A stretch of DNA of 39,709 bases from Fragilaria crotonensis (lineage: Eukaryota; Bacillariophyta; Fragilariophyceae; Fragilariales; Fragilariaceae), in assembly GCA_022925895.1 (NCBI GenBank), contig JAKSYS010000594.1:1-39709 (forward strand). The letters run 5' to 3'. The translations under genes were made by a program, and so were the position numbers. The notes under the pieces were generated by a model that worked only from the letters and a program-made list of their open reading frames with translations, was not told the origin of the DNA and searched no databases. Below, in pieces: positions 1 through 9,823 of this stretch (its first letter is position 1; each line of letters opens with the position of its first letter).

Positions 1-508
1 TTGTCGTAACTCGTAACACTCTAAATGTTTGAGCAATAAAACGCCTCGTAGTAATACGGTGAGCGTTCGGTTCTACGGTTCTACTTCAAATCGGCATAAG
101 CGGATAATTTCGTGATGACCGTAAATGTCGCTACGACAAAAAAGAGAGCAGCGACAAGTCGATGCGACAAATACCAGAACCTTATGTTGAAGTGGATCCC
201 TAACATCCTCAAAGTTAATCCCAAAAGTTCCTGACGTTGCTCAAATCAGAGGTGTGCTGGAACGCCGAATCGGTTAAAATCGCCGCAGGGGTTCGCACCC
301 TCACCAGTTGGATAAGTCTGCGCAATGAAAATGGAATAGATCGAACGCAACTGCTGAGATGCCAGTGAAGATCGCACACTCCACTAAATCTATTACTTTT
401 GAATGAAGATGATTACTTCGGTTAGACATAAAGTTAAGTTAATCAAATTATATTCTGCTGATAATAAGCAAATTCGCGATTAATTACACTCATTTGGATT
501 CACGGACC
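1..508. other. Intergenic stretch, no gene seen
   Basis: This AT-rich 508-bp stretch lies downstream of the heat-shock-factor gene's stop codon and runs off the window edge. I see no open reading frame with family resemblance, no structural RNA and no clear repeat. It probably holds the 3' flank of the HSF gene and of a gene outside the window. Confidence 0.5.
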
Positions 509-1548
509 TCAGCTTTCCCCCTGAATAGGCGCCATAGAATAGAAATCAGGAGTGGGCAAATGCTGAGAAGGTCGCGGCAATGAACGAGGAATACCGTTAG
601 CTTTCGCAATGCCAACTCTCCTCATATGGATAGACAGGGCAGGCCGTCCCTTCAGGAACCACTCATGGTAGTAACCACCAGCATCTGGCCCTGAAGTGAT
701 GCGCCGGAACCCGTACAAATTCAGTTGTCGCTGGAACGAACTCAATCGAGATTGTTTGAAGTATCGAGGCATTACTTCACGGCAGAAACGCTCGACGTGG
801 TAAATAGTGAAAGCCCGGCCATGAGGGAAAAAAGAGATAACATCTGCTTCACCGTTTTCTTCACAATCTTGAAGCAGGCGATGCATTTTTTCTGGAAATG
901 GTTCGGTAACACCACCGCGAGTACGGCGCTTCGAAAGAGTTTGCTCATCAGGATCGTCGAGGGTTGAGGCGTCAAAGTACGACGGTTCTTCTTCGTCGCG
1001 AGTTGCCATATTCATATCATTAGAAAATATACGAGGGGTCGATGCCGCGTGCGTCAACGCCAGAGCCTTAGTTTCTTCTTCAGTCTTGAATATATCCTCC
1101 GCAGCTCTCTCTGTGCTATGGATGGATCTGAGGTCCTTGAACAAAGCATACTCATGACGGCTGCGTCTCTCCCGCGTTGATACGCCTCCTTGATGATAGC
1201 CTCTTGCTGCGCCATCAAGAAACTGGGTGCAACTGAAGCAACAGGTTCGAAAGGATTGGCATATGATCGATGGCGGGAAAGGAGGGCTTCTCGCAGAGCA
1301 TCACGACTGATCAAAGCGGCCAGTAGGTCTTGCTGTGGTGTGAGAGATGCAACTTCGCTTGCCATAATTGAATTACGTAGGGCCGCCTGCTGTTGCATTG
1401 CAGCCTGTTGTTGCATTTGGAGGAGAACCATTGACGACGAAAGTCCTCCTCCAAGTGCAGCTGTCACGAAAGCCGGAGACAGGGCTACATCGGCACCTTC
1501 GTCGGTCAGCACCAATCTCTTGAGAGCAGTGCAAGCTGAGGGCCACAT
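509..1548 (-). CDS. Heat-shock-factor (HSF-type) DNA-binding transcription factor, one frameshift
   Basis: The C-terminal half (1015 down to 509) is a clear HSF DNA-binding domain: it opens with FPEKMHRLL, continues through ISFFPHGRAF and MPRYFKQSRLSSFQRQLNLYGFRRI, and ends with GGYYHEWFLKGRP and HMRRVG. HSF proteins bind promoter heat-shock elements in the nucleus; the family is greatly expanded in diatoms. The short tail ends with PDFYSM. Upstream in another frame (1548 to about 1145), starting at ATG MWPSACTALKR, is a Gln/Leu-rich segment (LQMQQQAAMQQQAALR) followed by AQQEAIIKEAYQRGRD. I read the two as one protein of about 346 residues joined by one missing base near 1145-1155; a very short intron is possible but I found none with a matching phase. 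If the two are separate, the HSF could start at the in-frame ATG at 1015 (MNMATRDEEE). Confidence 0.8.
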
Positions 1549-2639
1549 GGTCGACTTTCGAGCGCCTTTCAATATTTATTGAAGCGTTCGCTGCCCGCTC
1601 TTCGCTGTTCGCCGTTCGCTGTAGCTGCTGTAGGGCAAGTCACGGAGAGCGTTCAAGGGGTCGATTGGCTTACGTGGTCTTGCTGCTCATCCCTTAAACA
1701 CGTACTATCGAGAGAAACGCTGACGTCGTTTTTGCCTCAAGCAAAGACTTTTTCATCTGCACCTGCATCGGTCAACACTTAACACCTGAACTCATACGAT
1801 ATCGATGACATTCCGGAAAGAAGGCCTCTTAGTGTTCGGGCGGAAAAGTCCGAACGTTGGAAATCAATCGTACGAACCTACAGAGTACTCTGGTACAACA
1901 ACTATTTTTGGGTTCCGGAACTTTGACCCCATGTCTCAGCAGAGATTCGACAAGATTTTATTAACTGGCCAGCGAACGCATTATTTTTCATGCATACCAC
2001 ATGTATCCAGCGGTGTTCTCAGAGCTCGGTCATGTTCTTGATTGTAAGTTTCTCCGTGTGGTACGAGCACAAATCAGTTCGTGGTTTTCGGTGAAGCCTG
2101 AGGTCCAACCACGGAAACAAGAGTGATATTGGGTACTTTGAAGATATGACTGGTCTTGCTTCGATGTCACATGAGACATGAGACATGGAGCACATGTCAG
2201 ATACAGACATGGATGCCCTTACATTTTTGGTACAGTATGTGAAGCTACGGTATACTCGAGAGTACTGGTGATTCGTGACTCCGACTTTTGTCCCTTCCTT
2301 ATGACCAACAACGGTTATACTCCGATACTGTAGAAGATGTGGCTGGTTTCACCATCATGAAGTAAGGAAATCGTAGACTTTCCCAATGGATTTTCAATGA
2401 ATTCCATTGTTCCGAGTTGTACTGTGTGATGTCAGATGTCACTGTACCGGTACTAGTACACCTTCCCTAGTTTATAATCTTGCATCTTGACACAAAATCA
2501 ATGCTCCGAATTCCGAATACTGTGTGATGTCACTGTACACTGTACGGAGAAAAGAGCGGTTGCTCAAATACGCAACAACTCTGAGGCCTTGAGCAAGGAG
2601 TCGACAGACAGTCGTTGGCTCTGTTACAGGCTCACCACG
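1549..2639. other. Divergent intergenic region with GTAC clusters
   Basis: This is the shared upstream region of the HSF gene and the seven-helix membrane protein gene. Short open frames here show no family resemblance. Around 2170-2200 there are a few copies of ACATGAGACATG-like words, and 2440-2460 and 2530-2545 carry the GTACCGGTAC / GTACACTGTAC type words that recur upstream of most genes in the window. Confidence 0.5.
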
Positions 2640-3578
2640 ATGATAACTACGACAAGTAGGCACTATCGATCCATGATGACAATCTCAAATCACACAGCTG
2701 GAACAATGGGGTTTTGTTTATCTAGCGTGTTACTAATCCTGGCAATCTGGCGACTGGCCTATCATTTTTCGTCAAACGGTTTTTCGTGGACGTCTCGTCG
2801 AGTCTTTCACGGACTCTTTTGCGTTGCCATGTTGGTAGAAGCCTTTTCATATGCTGATCTCTGTGGTATAATTTCCCTCTCGAGCGATCCCCAAATTTCG
2901 GAACGGTTGGGGTACATTCTGCTCGAGATTGTCGGTCGCTCTTTGCTAGAAGTTCTAACATATTCGGTGGTCACAGCTCTGTGGCTGGAAACTGTTGGCA
3001 AGAATATTGGCAGACTAGGTCAAAACGCGCTGCTAGTATCATGGGGAGCGATTGTTTTATCAACTTCCTCCCTGCAAATTGTGGAAATGCTTCGATCAGA
3101 GCAGGATGTTAAATGGACTTACCAACTGCATTGTTTCGTGGAAGCAACCTGTTGGCTCCTACATTGCATGGCATCGGTGGCATGCTGTGTGTTCACAACC
3201 AAGCGGATCGTTTCCCTATCGACATTTCCACAATTCAGTGCAGGCACACGCATCAAGGTTCTTGTGAAAGCCTTACTGCCAATGATGCTGTGTTCTATTT
3301 GCTATGGACTGCGGTCGGGTTGTCTATTTGCGTACGAGCTTGAATCTCGTACCCCCACCTACTCGCGAGAGTCGCTCCTCTGGTGGATTGGTTTCTCATG
3401 GGTGCCAACTCTCATACCATCGCTGATGCTCTTGTACTCCACTCGCAAACGAGATATTGGAATGGGATACCATCAAGACTCAACCAGCGTACCTTGCTTC
3501 TTTCGCCGCCTGGTCCGCCTGCCGAAGCCTTTGTCAGCTTCCAACGTCTCAATCCGGAGTCTTTTTGGTCGCCACTAA
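2640..3578 (+). CDS. Seven-helix membrane protein, TOM1/THH1 (DUF1084)-like
   Basis: This is a 312-residue integral membrane protein with about seven hydrophobic segments, near residues 23-43, 56-76, 92-119, 129-147, 162-186, 205-231 and 248-267. The segment pattern, the SRRVFHGL turn between helices 1 and 2 and the final WWIGFSWVPTLIPS...LYSTRKRD helix resemble the TOM1/TOM3/THH1 (DUF1084) family of GPCR-like proteins. In plants those sit in the tonoplast or other endomembranes. The open frame extends upstream to 2487, but the first ATG is at 2640 and the upstream part is not hydrophobic or conserved-looking. The C-terminal tail is basic (FFRRLVRLPKP). The topology is what I see directly; the family name is inference from resemblance, and another GPCR-fold family is possible. 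Confidence 0.6.
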   Translation: MITTTSRHYRSMMTISNHTAGTMGFCLSSVLLILAIWRLAYHFSSNGFSWTSRRVFHGLFCVAMLVEAFSYADLCGIISLSSDPQISERLGYILLEIVGRSLLEVLTYSVVTALWLETVGKNIGRLGQNALLVSWGAIVLSTSSLQIVEMLRSEQDVKWTYQLHCFVEATCWLLHCMASVACCVFTTKRIVSLSTFPQFSAGTRIKVLVKALLPMMLCSICYGLRSGCLFAYELESRTPTYSRESLLWWIGFSWVPTLIPSLMLLYSTRKRDIGMGYHQDSTSVPCFFRRLVRLPKPLSASNVSIRSLFGRH

Positions 3579-3765
3579 GCATCAGATCATTTGCAGATTT
3601 CAGTCGTGAGCAGCCAGATGATGCTGATGAACAAGCAAATTGAAAATTCGACGTTGATTTACACGCAGCAAGGTGGACTGATGAGGGTGCACCTGGTGTC
3701 GTAGGCATCTGATGTTGTAGCTAATGTATAAAGGGATGAAAAAAGGCCAGAACCTGCAGTACGAT

Positions 3766-4705
3766 TCACTGCTCCCGACAAATCTCGTTGGCCAAGCTTA
3801 ATAGACTCACAACTGCAACGTCACTCCGTAACACGCGTGTTCCGAGAGTCACCTGCTGGAATGCCATGTCCCGGAAACGGTCGAGTTCGTCGGGTTCTTC
3901 CCAACCGCCTTCAGGCCCAACAGCGAGCAGCAGTCTTTTATCACTCACACATGGAAAGACAACGTCCCGCATGCGGTTCGTCGACAGTTCCTCCACTCGT
4001 TGCGGATGAGCAATCACTCGAGCGTACTCCTCCCTCGGAAACAGCACATCCAGTTCTTGCGCCACAAAGTCACGAAGATTCTTTCGAATCCACAAGGTAG
4101 GAAGTCGCACATCGCCTGCCTGACAGAGACCTTCGACTAGCTTCTCAGTTATCTGTTCCGGTTTTCGAAACAAATGGGATCCAAAGTAATCCTTGGGTAC
4201 TTTTGTCGCTCCGGTTAGTATCAAATGGTCCACTCCCATTTGTGCAATCATGGGAAGCATGCGACCCAATTGTAGCGGACGGGGAAGAGCCAACAGAAGA
4301 CTGACTTTTATATCTTGTTGAGGCGATGGTGCTTGCAGATCATGTAGTGATATTTGGAGCGATCCTGGCGGATCACCGTTTCCCAGTGGTTCTGCCTTCT
4401 TCACTTTGCCTTGAGGTATCCATTGAACGGTTGCTGTATCAGTCAGTACCCTGCCGCACCAACCCCGCTCGGACTGTATCACCATTGCGAAGCCCCAGAA
4501 CTTTCGCGGCATGAATCGTTCGGAAATCGTCCTTCGGCAGTATAATTGTACATTGGTCGTCTTCAAGCTCAGAAGGGTCAAACAGGAAGCGATTTAGCCG
4601 ACGATGGGACGTTGCATGAAAATAGCAGCCTCGAAATTTCACAGGGCTATGAAAAGCCGCAGTCGAGCGAACAAGAAAGACTAAGAACATTGTTGATTGT
4701 TTCAT
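3766..4705 (-). CDS. RsmE-family 16S rRNA m3U methyltransferase, plastid presequence, one frameshift
   Basis: RsmE enzymes methylate N3 of U1498 in small-subunit rRNA using S-adenosylmethionine. The N-terminal PUA-like part reads HRRLNRFLFDPSEL, then ILPKDDFRTIHAAKVLGLR and NGDTVRAG. The C-terminal SPOUT part has LLLALPRPLQLGRMLPMI, GVDHLILTGATKVPKDYF and the cofactor-binding knot LLAVGPEGGWEEPDE...LGTRVLRSDVAVV. The two halves are in different frames; removing one base from the short G runs near 4448-4466 restores one 312-residue protein. The start at 4705 gives a hydrophobic signal peptide (MKQSTMFLVFLVRSTAAFHS) with an AA-F junction, the diatom plastid-import motif, so I infer it acts on plastid ribosomes. 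No intron fits the junction. Confidence 0.82.
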
Positions 4706-5187
4706 TGTCGGCAAATCTGAAACTCGTTATTAGGGACACTCTTCATCACTGAATCAAGGGTCGGCAATTGGCATCAGTCTGTCGTGTCGGAGTCGACAAC
4801 TGCACTCCATCAGCCGGATTAACATTTTTTATGAACCAACTCCGAATTCTGTGGAATACAGAATCTTCGACGACGACGGACCATGGTCTATCGTCTCACA
4901 TCTAGTTGTACGTAGCTGTACACGGTTTCACCAGTAATACAGTATTTCTTCATGCTTGTACCCTAATACCGCGTAATGTCACATCAATGCATCAATGTAC
5001 GTTTCTCGTTCAAACTGTACCAGTACTTGTACCACGAGGCACTCTTGCATAATACACTTGGGGTACTGTGCTTGTACTCTTGTACCGGTACTTGTACTCC
5101 GAGTACAAACCAACAACCAACCACAAAACGCGTCCCCGAAAGTGTGAAAAGAACGAAAAATCATCGCATCAAATCGACACAACCATC
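4706..5187. promoter_or_regulatory. Divergent promoter region rich in GTAC words
   Basis: This 482-bp region separates the divergent starts of the RsmE-like gene and the zinc-finger gene. Its central part (about 4908-5107) contains many GTAC words, including GTACCGGTACTTGTACTCCG just before the zinc-finger start. There is no convincing TATA box. Promoter function is inferred from position only. Confidence 0.45.
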
Positions 5188-5918
5188 ATGCCAAAGGCTC
5201 ATGATGACGATGAAACAGCCCTTCCGCTTGCCGAGCTCTTGCGAAGACGAGCTAAAACGAGAAACGAAGCTGAAGAGAAAGGTGGCGCAGTGAAAGAAGA
5301 TGATCTAGATGACGAGATCAAACGGTTGGAAGCCGAGCTGGCAGCAGACGACGACTCGGACAGCGATTCCATGTCCGAGGAGGAGGACCGACCGCGCCAA
5401 GTGAGATTTGGAATAGATACTGTGAAAGAGATTCCTTTCAACCAGCCAGATCGTGATTCAAACGAGGCCGCGGTGATCTGCCTCTCGGAAGTTTCAGAGG
5501 CTCGAATTCAACCTCTGCCACCCTCGAGTCTACCGGCTATTCGAAAGAAGAGGGACAACCAAGACAACCGGAAAGAGGATAAAAAGAAGTCTAAAATGAA
5601 TGGCCTTCAGGAAGCAGTCAAGGAAGTTCTAGCTGGGTATGTGGCACGCTCATCAGAGCGCCTTCCGTTCTATTGTCGAGTATGTTCTAAGCAGTACGAC
5701 AGCAGGAGGAGTTCTTCGATCACAAGGATACCGAATTCCACAGAACGGCAGTCGAAATGGAGAAAAAGGCTTCCTTCTGCAAGCTATGCCAAAAGCAATT
5801 CACGAGCCCCGTACAACTTAAGGAGCACTTGACTTCTAAGCCTCACAAAGATCGTCTTCAGCGAGTTCGAGCACGACAGAAGCCGACAGGGCGTGGAGGG
5901 ACGAGGCAGTGGTGTTAA
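5188..5918 (+). CDS. Acidic protein with two C-terminal C2H2 zinc fingers, one frameshift
   Basis: The start at 5188 (MPKAHDDDETALPLAELLRR) opens a charged, largely disordered N-terminus: a coiled-coil-like LLRRRAKTRNEAEEKGG segment, an Asp/Ser acidic stretch (ADDDSDSDSMSEEED) and a Lys-rich patch (KKRDNQDNRKEDKKKS). Then come two zinc fingers: finger 1 FYCRVCSKQYDS ending HKDTEFH, and finger 2 FCKLCQKQF ending HLTSKPH. The second half of finger 1 and all of finger 2 are in another frame; one base is missing at about 5700-5704 (after TACGACAG). Repaired length is about 243 residues. The paired fingers resemble the U1-type/JAZ RNA-binding zinc fingers, so an RNA-related role is possible but unproven. 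The gene is convergent with its right neighbour, with only 7 bp between stop codons. Confidence 0.7.
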
Positions 5919-5925
5919 CGCATCT

Positions 5926-7854
5926 TTATCTTCCAGAGCCTTGTTTCGTCATCACGAACTTCGTAGTATCTGTTCGATAGTTAATCGGAAGCATATCCTT
6001 CCAGTAGCCATCGCTTTGGTCACGCATTTGAAACATAACTGAGCCGCGAATGCGAATCGCTCTCTTCGAGAACCTCGCCTCCAAACGAGCCCCTCGGTCA
6101 ACGAAACCGCGATACTGCAGCACAGCTCCATCGTCGCTCAACACTTGGAATGTGCACGTATCCAAATGAGTCGGACCGGGATCCAGCCTCCAACGGAGTC
6201 CTCTGAATGGCGGGTCCACCTGAACATGCCCCTGAGGTTGAAAAATGACATTTGACACGCCGATTGTCTGACCACCGACAGCATCTTGCACCTGCCAAGT
6301 ACCCGCCATGTCGTCTGGGTAGGCGGATACGTCACGCCCACCTCCTGAAAGTCGAAAGTTTGTCTCCCACACGGCAAAACGTCCTAGCTCTTCCTGTGCC
6401 GTACGTGGCAACGGAAGTGCTTTGGCGTCAGCCTTGATGTATCCACTTCCAAGTTCCACCAAAGTCGCTGTTAGTCGCTCGTAAGCGTTCATGTAGCTGG
6501 GAATCAGTGGAAACGGAGCATCGAGACCTGCCATGCGATGTTCGTAGCATTCTTTTAGAAGCTGTACCAAACAGTTCAAAAATTGGACACCCGGTCGGTT
6601 TTCTTCCTCCGCAGATGTGAGGCGAATGGTGTCGCTTGGGTACCATCGTTGAATAAAGGCTGGCTTGTCTGCCTCGAGGGTCTCGGAGAGAACGAGCAAC
6701 TCCTGGTCGCCACCAAATAGCAAAGCACGTTGGACGATATTTGAAAGCGCATTGAGTTGACGCGTCATGCTTGGTTCTTTGCTAGACAGAAGCACCCCTC
6801 CCAAGTCTTCCCGGCTGAGTTCCATTTCGTCGCTTTCGTCAATGTTTGTAGCTTCGTTTCTGCGCCAAAATTTTAGACGAATGGGTCTCTCCGCCACTGA
6901 TTCTCCTTTATCTTCGACTAACTCGTCGTTCGGATCAGTTGATTCAGGCTCTTCTTGTACTTCTGCGACAGGAGGAGCATTCTTCTCGCGTTTGATGTTG
7001 ATCTTATCCAGAACCGAAAGACAAATATCCTGATCCAACAGCTTAGGTGCAATCTTTCGACGGCCATCCTCAAGCACTTCCCATGCGACTCCAACACGCT
7101 GTAGAATGCCAATCATACGACGATAAGATTCGTCATAGACTCCCGTCTCGATGACCTGTTAGTGTGTTGAAATGACGCAAAAGTGGCCTGCGGAGTCAGA
7201 TTTGTTCAGTCGTCAAGATGAAGGAGCACATCACTGGACGCTTACCTCCTTAACACGTTCTGACTCAATGCCACTTGTAGCCAAACTAAGGACACAGTCT
7301 AGATAACCCTCCGCCATCTCCAATCCAGGAGCGTCCGCATGGGTTTCCCTGAAGATTTTCAATTGATCTTGGACATACTCCTCGTCAGACCGACTTCGCG
7401 GCATGGGAGTCGATGCCGGGTCGCTGTTGTTGTCTCGACGCCTCATCAGAATATTAAGAATAGGCCTTGGAACCGGGCACTTGCTTGTGGCGGTAGCTCC
7501 AACACTACTGCTAGCAGGTGCCGATAAGACCTGTCGGAGACTGAGATTTAGGGCTTCTGCCGACGGCCAAGATCGGGCCAGTAGGATTCGCCGCACAGCC
7601 CGGTTCGATGCGTTGTTGAGATACCTAGTCAAGGACGATGATGATTGCGAGAGACTCGCATCGGCGGGCGCTATGCAAAAGTCGATTTCGTTTACCTTTC
7701 CGCGAGGCGTGGTATTCTGTTCAATGTCAGCACCAGGTGTTGAACGAAGGAATGTGCTTGAAAGGATGCAGGAGCGACTCAGCGATGGGGTTGTAAAGGC
7801 CTGGGTTAAGCCTGCTGACCACAGCATGAAGAAGAGCGCTGAAGTCAATCTCAT
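5926..7854 (-). CDS. Plastid-targeted protein of unknown function (two exons)
   Basis: Exon 1 runs 7854 to 7246 and exon 2 runs 7155 to 5926; the 90-nt intron begins GTAAGC and ends CTAACAG, phase 0, joining RVKE to VIETGVYDE. The protein has 612 residues. It begins with a signal peptide (MRLTSALFFMLWSAGLTQAF) with an A-F cleavage motif, then a Ser-rich transit-like stretch, so I infer import into the complex plastid. The middle has a helical segment (EEYVQDQLKIFRETHADAPG) and an acidic linker. The C-terminal 130 residues look beta-rich, starting AGTWQVQDAVGG and containing FQPQGHVQVDPPFRGLRWRL; this is a lipocalin/fibrillin-like texture, but I do not recognise a family. I give no function. 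Confidence 0.7.
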
Positions 7855-8463
7855 GGCAATTGAATCGCCGGGACCAACTCTACAGTTGTCACAGGTGAAA
7901 TGTTGTGATGTTGACGAGTGATACGATGTGGTGCTGTGACAACAGAACGAGTGGTCGGAGGTCGGACACTGATCACACAGCGTTGTCAGCCAAACGGCTT
8001 CCCGTCTACTCCGAGTACTGTAGTAACTACTACTACTACTGGAGTACTCGCTACTACAGTACAACCGAATACCGGCACCAGGTACTGTAGTACCGGTACT
8101 TGTATACGAGTACAGTATACTAGTATACAGTACCGTGATTGCTCAATGCTAGCGGTAGCTGTACAGTACGCTACGGTAGTGGTGGTTGTTGGAAAATCCA
8201 AGGGTTCTCCCTCTCCCTACTAGCGTATTCCCCATCACTCGCTCTACCAGAGATTCCTGATGCGAAGCCAGGTCTCAAACATTCCACCCGCACACACATC
8301 ATTCTTCCATCGAGACACGCCATCACCAACCTCTCTGAACGTATAAACGGGTTCTTCACACCATTCACAACAATAAAGGATCTGTATTTGCCTAGCCTTA
8401 CTAGCATTGCACCTATCAAGCGGGAAAGGGTGAATCGCTGCAATATCAACAAGCTGCTACAAT
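7855..8463. promoter_or_regulatory. Divergent promoter region with TAC microsatellite and GTAC palindromes
   Basis: This region lies between two divergent genes for plastid-targeted proteins. At about 8010-8060 it has a TAC/TACT microsatellite with GGAGTACTCG, and at about 8080-8170 a run of overlapping GTAC words, including GTACCGGTACTTGTATACGA. Frames here are low complexity and I do not call them genes. Shared regulation of the two plastid genes is possible but unproven. Confidence 0.45.
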
Positions 8464-9390
8464 ATGACACCGAAAATATTTCTTTTCAGCATCATCTTTC
8501 GATTCTTCTCAACTGCTTTCGTGATATTTCCGTGCCGATCGCCTTCTAGGCTGTATTCAGTTTCTTTGGATCAAGAGAACAAGATTATCAATTTACCCCC
8601 TCGCGAAAATCTCAATGAGCTTGAGCAAGAGTTTCGAGATAAGATCGCAGTTTTTGCCTCGTTCTCTGAGGAACAGATTGCATCTGTACCAAATCCTCGT
8701 CTTCGAGCACTGTACGAAGGTGTCGCGGCAAGCGCCCATGATCCCGCGGTGTACCGAGCGTTTGAAGTGCTGTTTGAGGACCTTGTTCCATTACGAATCG
8801 CTGGGCGTCTTATCTTTGGCAGGTTAGCCGCAAAAATGGAGGAACAAAGGAAACGAAGGGACCACATTATGGAAATTACCAGTTTATCAAGGGAGGAAAC
8901 TGATGAGTGCCGCTTAATGATGGATAAAATAACCGGATCGGACCATCACTATCTATCATTGGCTCAGGTGAGAGCTGTTGCGAAAGCCATCGAGGAGACG
9001 CTCGGAGAACGAGTAGATCTTCCGAGCCACCGATTGTCGCAAGACGCAGTGCTGCTCCTTCTTTCAGAGAAGACAAGCCAGCCGTCAGCGATTTTACGAA
9101 ACGTTAATCCGGAAATATATAAGAAGAAAAATGCCAAGGAATGCAAGTTCGAAGAGCGATATGACTACATGGTGCAATCCTTTTCACAATGGCAGGAAAT
9201 CATGCCGGAAGGTGAGGGTCGGCGGATGGATGTTCTGAAGGGCTGCTTCGTCGGCGCCAAGAACGAAAAGGTTCTCGAAGCCCTCAAGATTGTCTACGTT
9301 GATTATGCAGCTTTGCGACTAGCGGGAGATTTGATTTTCCAACTCGTATCGGCGCTTGTTCACAACCGATCAAACCGCGATCAATCGTAG
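8464..9390 (+). CDS. Plastid-targeted protein with a duplicated ~65-residue module, unknown function
   Basis: This single-exon, 308-residue protein opens with a signal peptide (MTPKIFLFSIIFRFFSTAFV); the TAF junction fits complex-plastid import. Residues about 57-121 and 229-295 are two copies of one helical module. Copy 1 contains LYEGVAASAHDPAVYRAFEV and LRIAGRLIFGRL; copy 2 contains VLKGCFVGAKNEKVLEALKI and LRLAGDLIFQLV. The shared core is LR-[IL]-AG-x-LIF. Between them is a charged, mostly helical linker. I do not recognise the family; similar modules are likely in other diatoms. It is divergently transcribed from the other plastid-targeted unknown. Confidence 0.7.
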   Translation: MTPKIFLFSIIFRFFSTAFVIFPCRSPSRLYSVSLDQENKIINLPPRENLNELEQEFRDKIAVFASFSEEQIASVPNPRLRALYEGVAASAHDPAVYRAFEVLFEDLVPLRIAGRLIFGRLAAKMEEQRKRRDHIMEITSLSREETDECRLMMDKITGSDHHYLSLAQVRAVAKAIEETLGERVDLPSHRLSQDAVLLLLSEKTSQPSAILRNVNPEIYKKKNAKECKFEERYDYMVQSFSQWQEIMPEGEGRRMDVLKGCFVGAKNEKVLEALKIVYVDYAALRLAGDLIFQLVSALVHNRSNRDQS

Positions 9391-9823
9391 CTTTGAAAAG
9401 TGGATGAATACAATTTCGACTCATACCTAAAGATTAGTAGCATCCCAAATTTTCATGTCGCAGCAGTCTCTTTCGGTTTCTGGAGATGAAGATCTGCGTT
9501 GATGCTTTTGGCAGCGTTTTGCAGATGCAAGGATTACCTGAATACAGGACATGTTACCTGGTCCTCCAGTGTCCAGTGCACAAGTACGAAGTTGTACTGC
9601 AGTACATTTCAGAGTACCAGCATCCAACGTACTGGAAAAAATATGACTCCATGACTGAACGATCCAGACCTTGAGAGACGATAACCTTTTTGCGTTGACA
9701 AAAAAACCGAATGCCGATTTCTTAATCTTCCTGCCATTTTCATATCCACTACACTGGTACCCTATTTACCATCTCTACCAGGTATTTCCGTAGCCACAGA
9801 CGGCTGTACCCAGTTTCTTGACC
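9391..9823. other. Intergenic stretch before COG7
   Basis: Between the stop of the duplicated plastid protein and the COG7 start. It contains GTAC words near 9580-9630 (AAGTACGAAGTTGTACTGCA, then a GTAC pair) and a pyrimidine-rich run before the COG7 ATG. No gene is seen. Confidence 0.4.

Noticed and set aside
725..1582. Open frames on the strand opposite to the HSF gene
   Set aside because: They are shadows of the HSF coding sequence with no protein-like motifs.
4448..4466. A 9-nt GT-AG segment in the RsmE gene as an intron
   Set aside because: Far too short for splicing; the base runs fit an extra base better.
5680..5706. GTATGT...CAG in the zinc-finger gene as a small intron
   Set aside because: It would remove the second zinc-binding Cys of finger 1 and is only about 26 nt; a one-base gap explains the frame change better.
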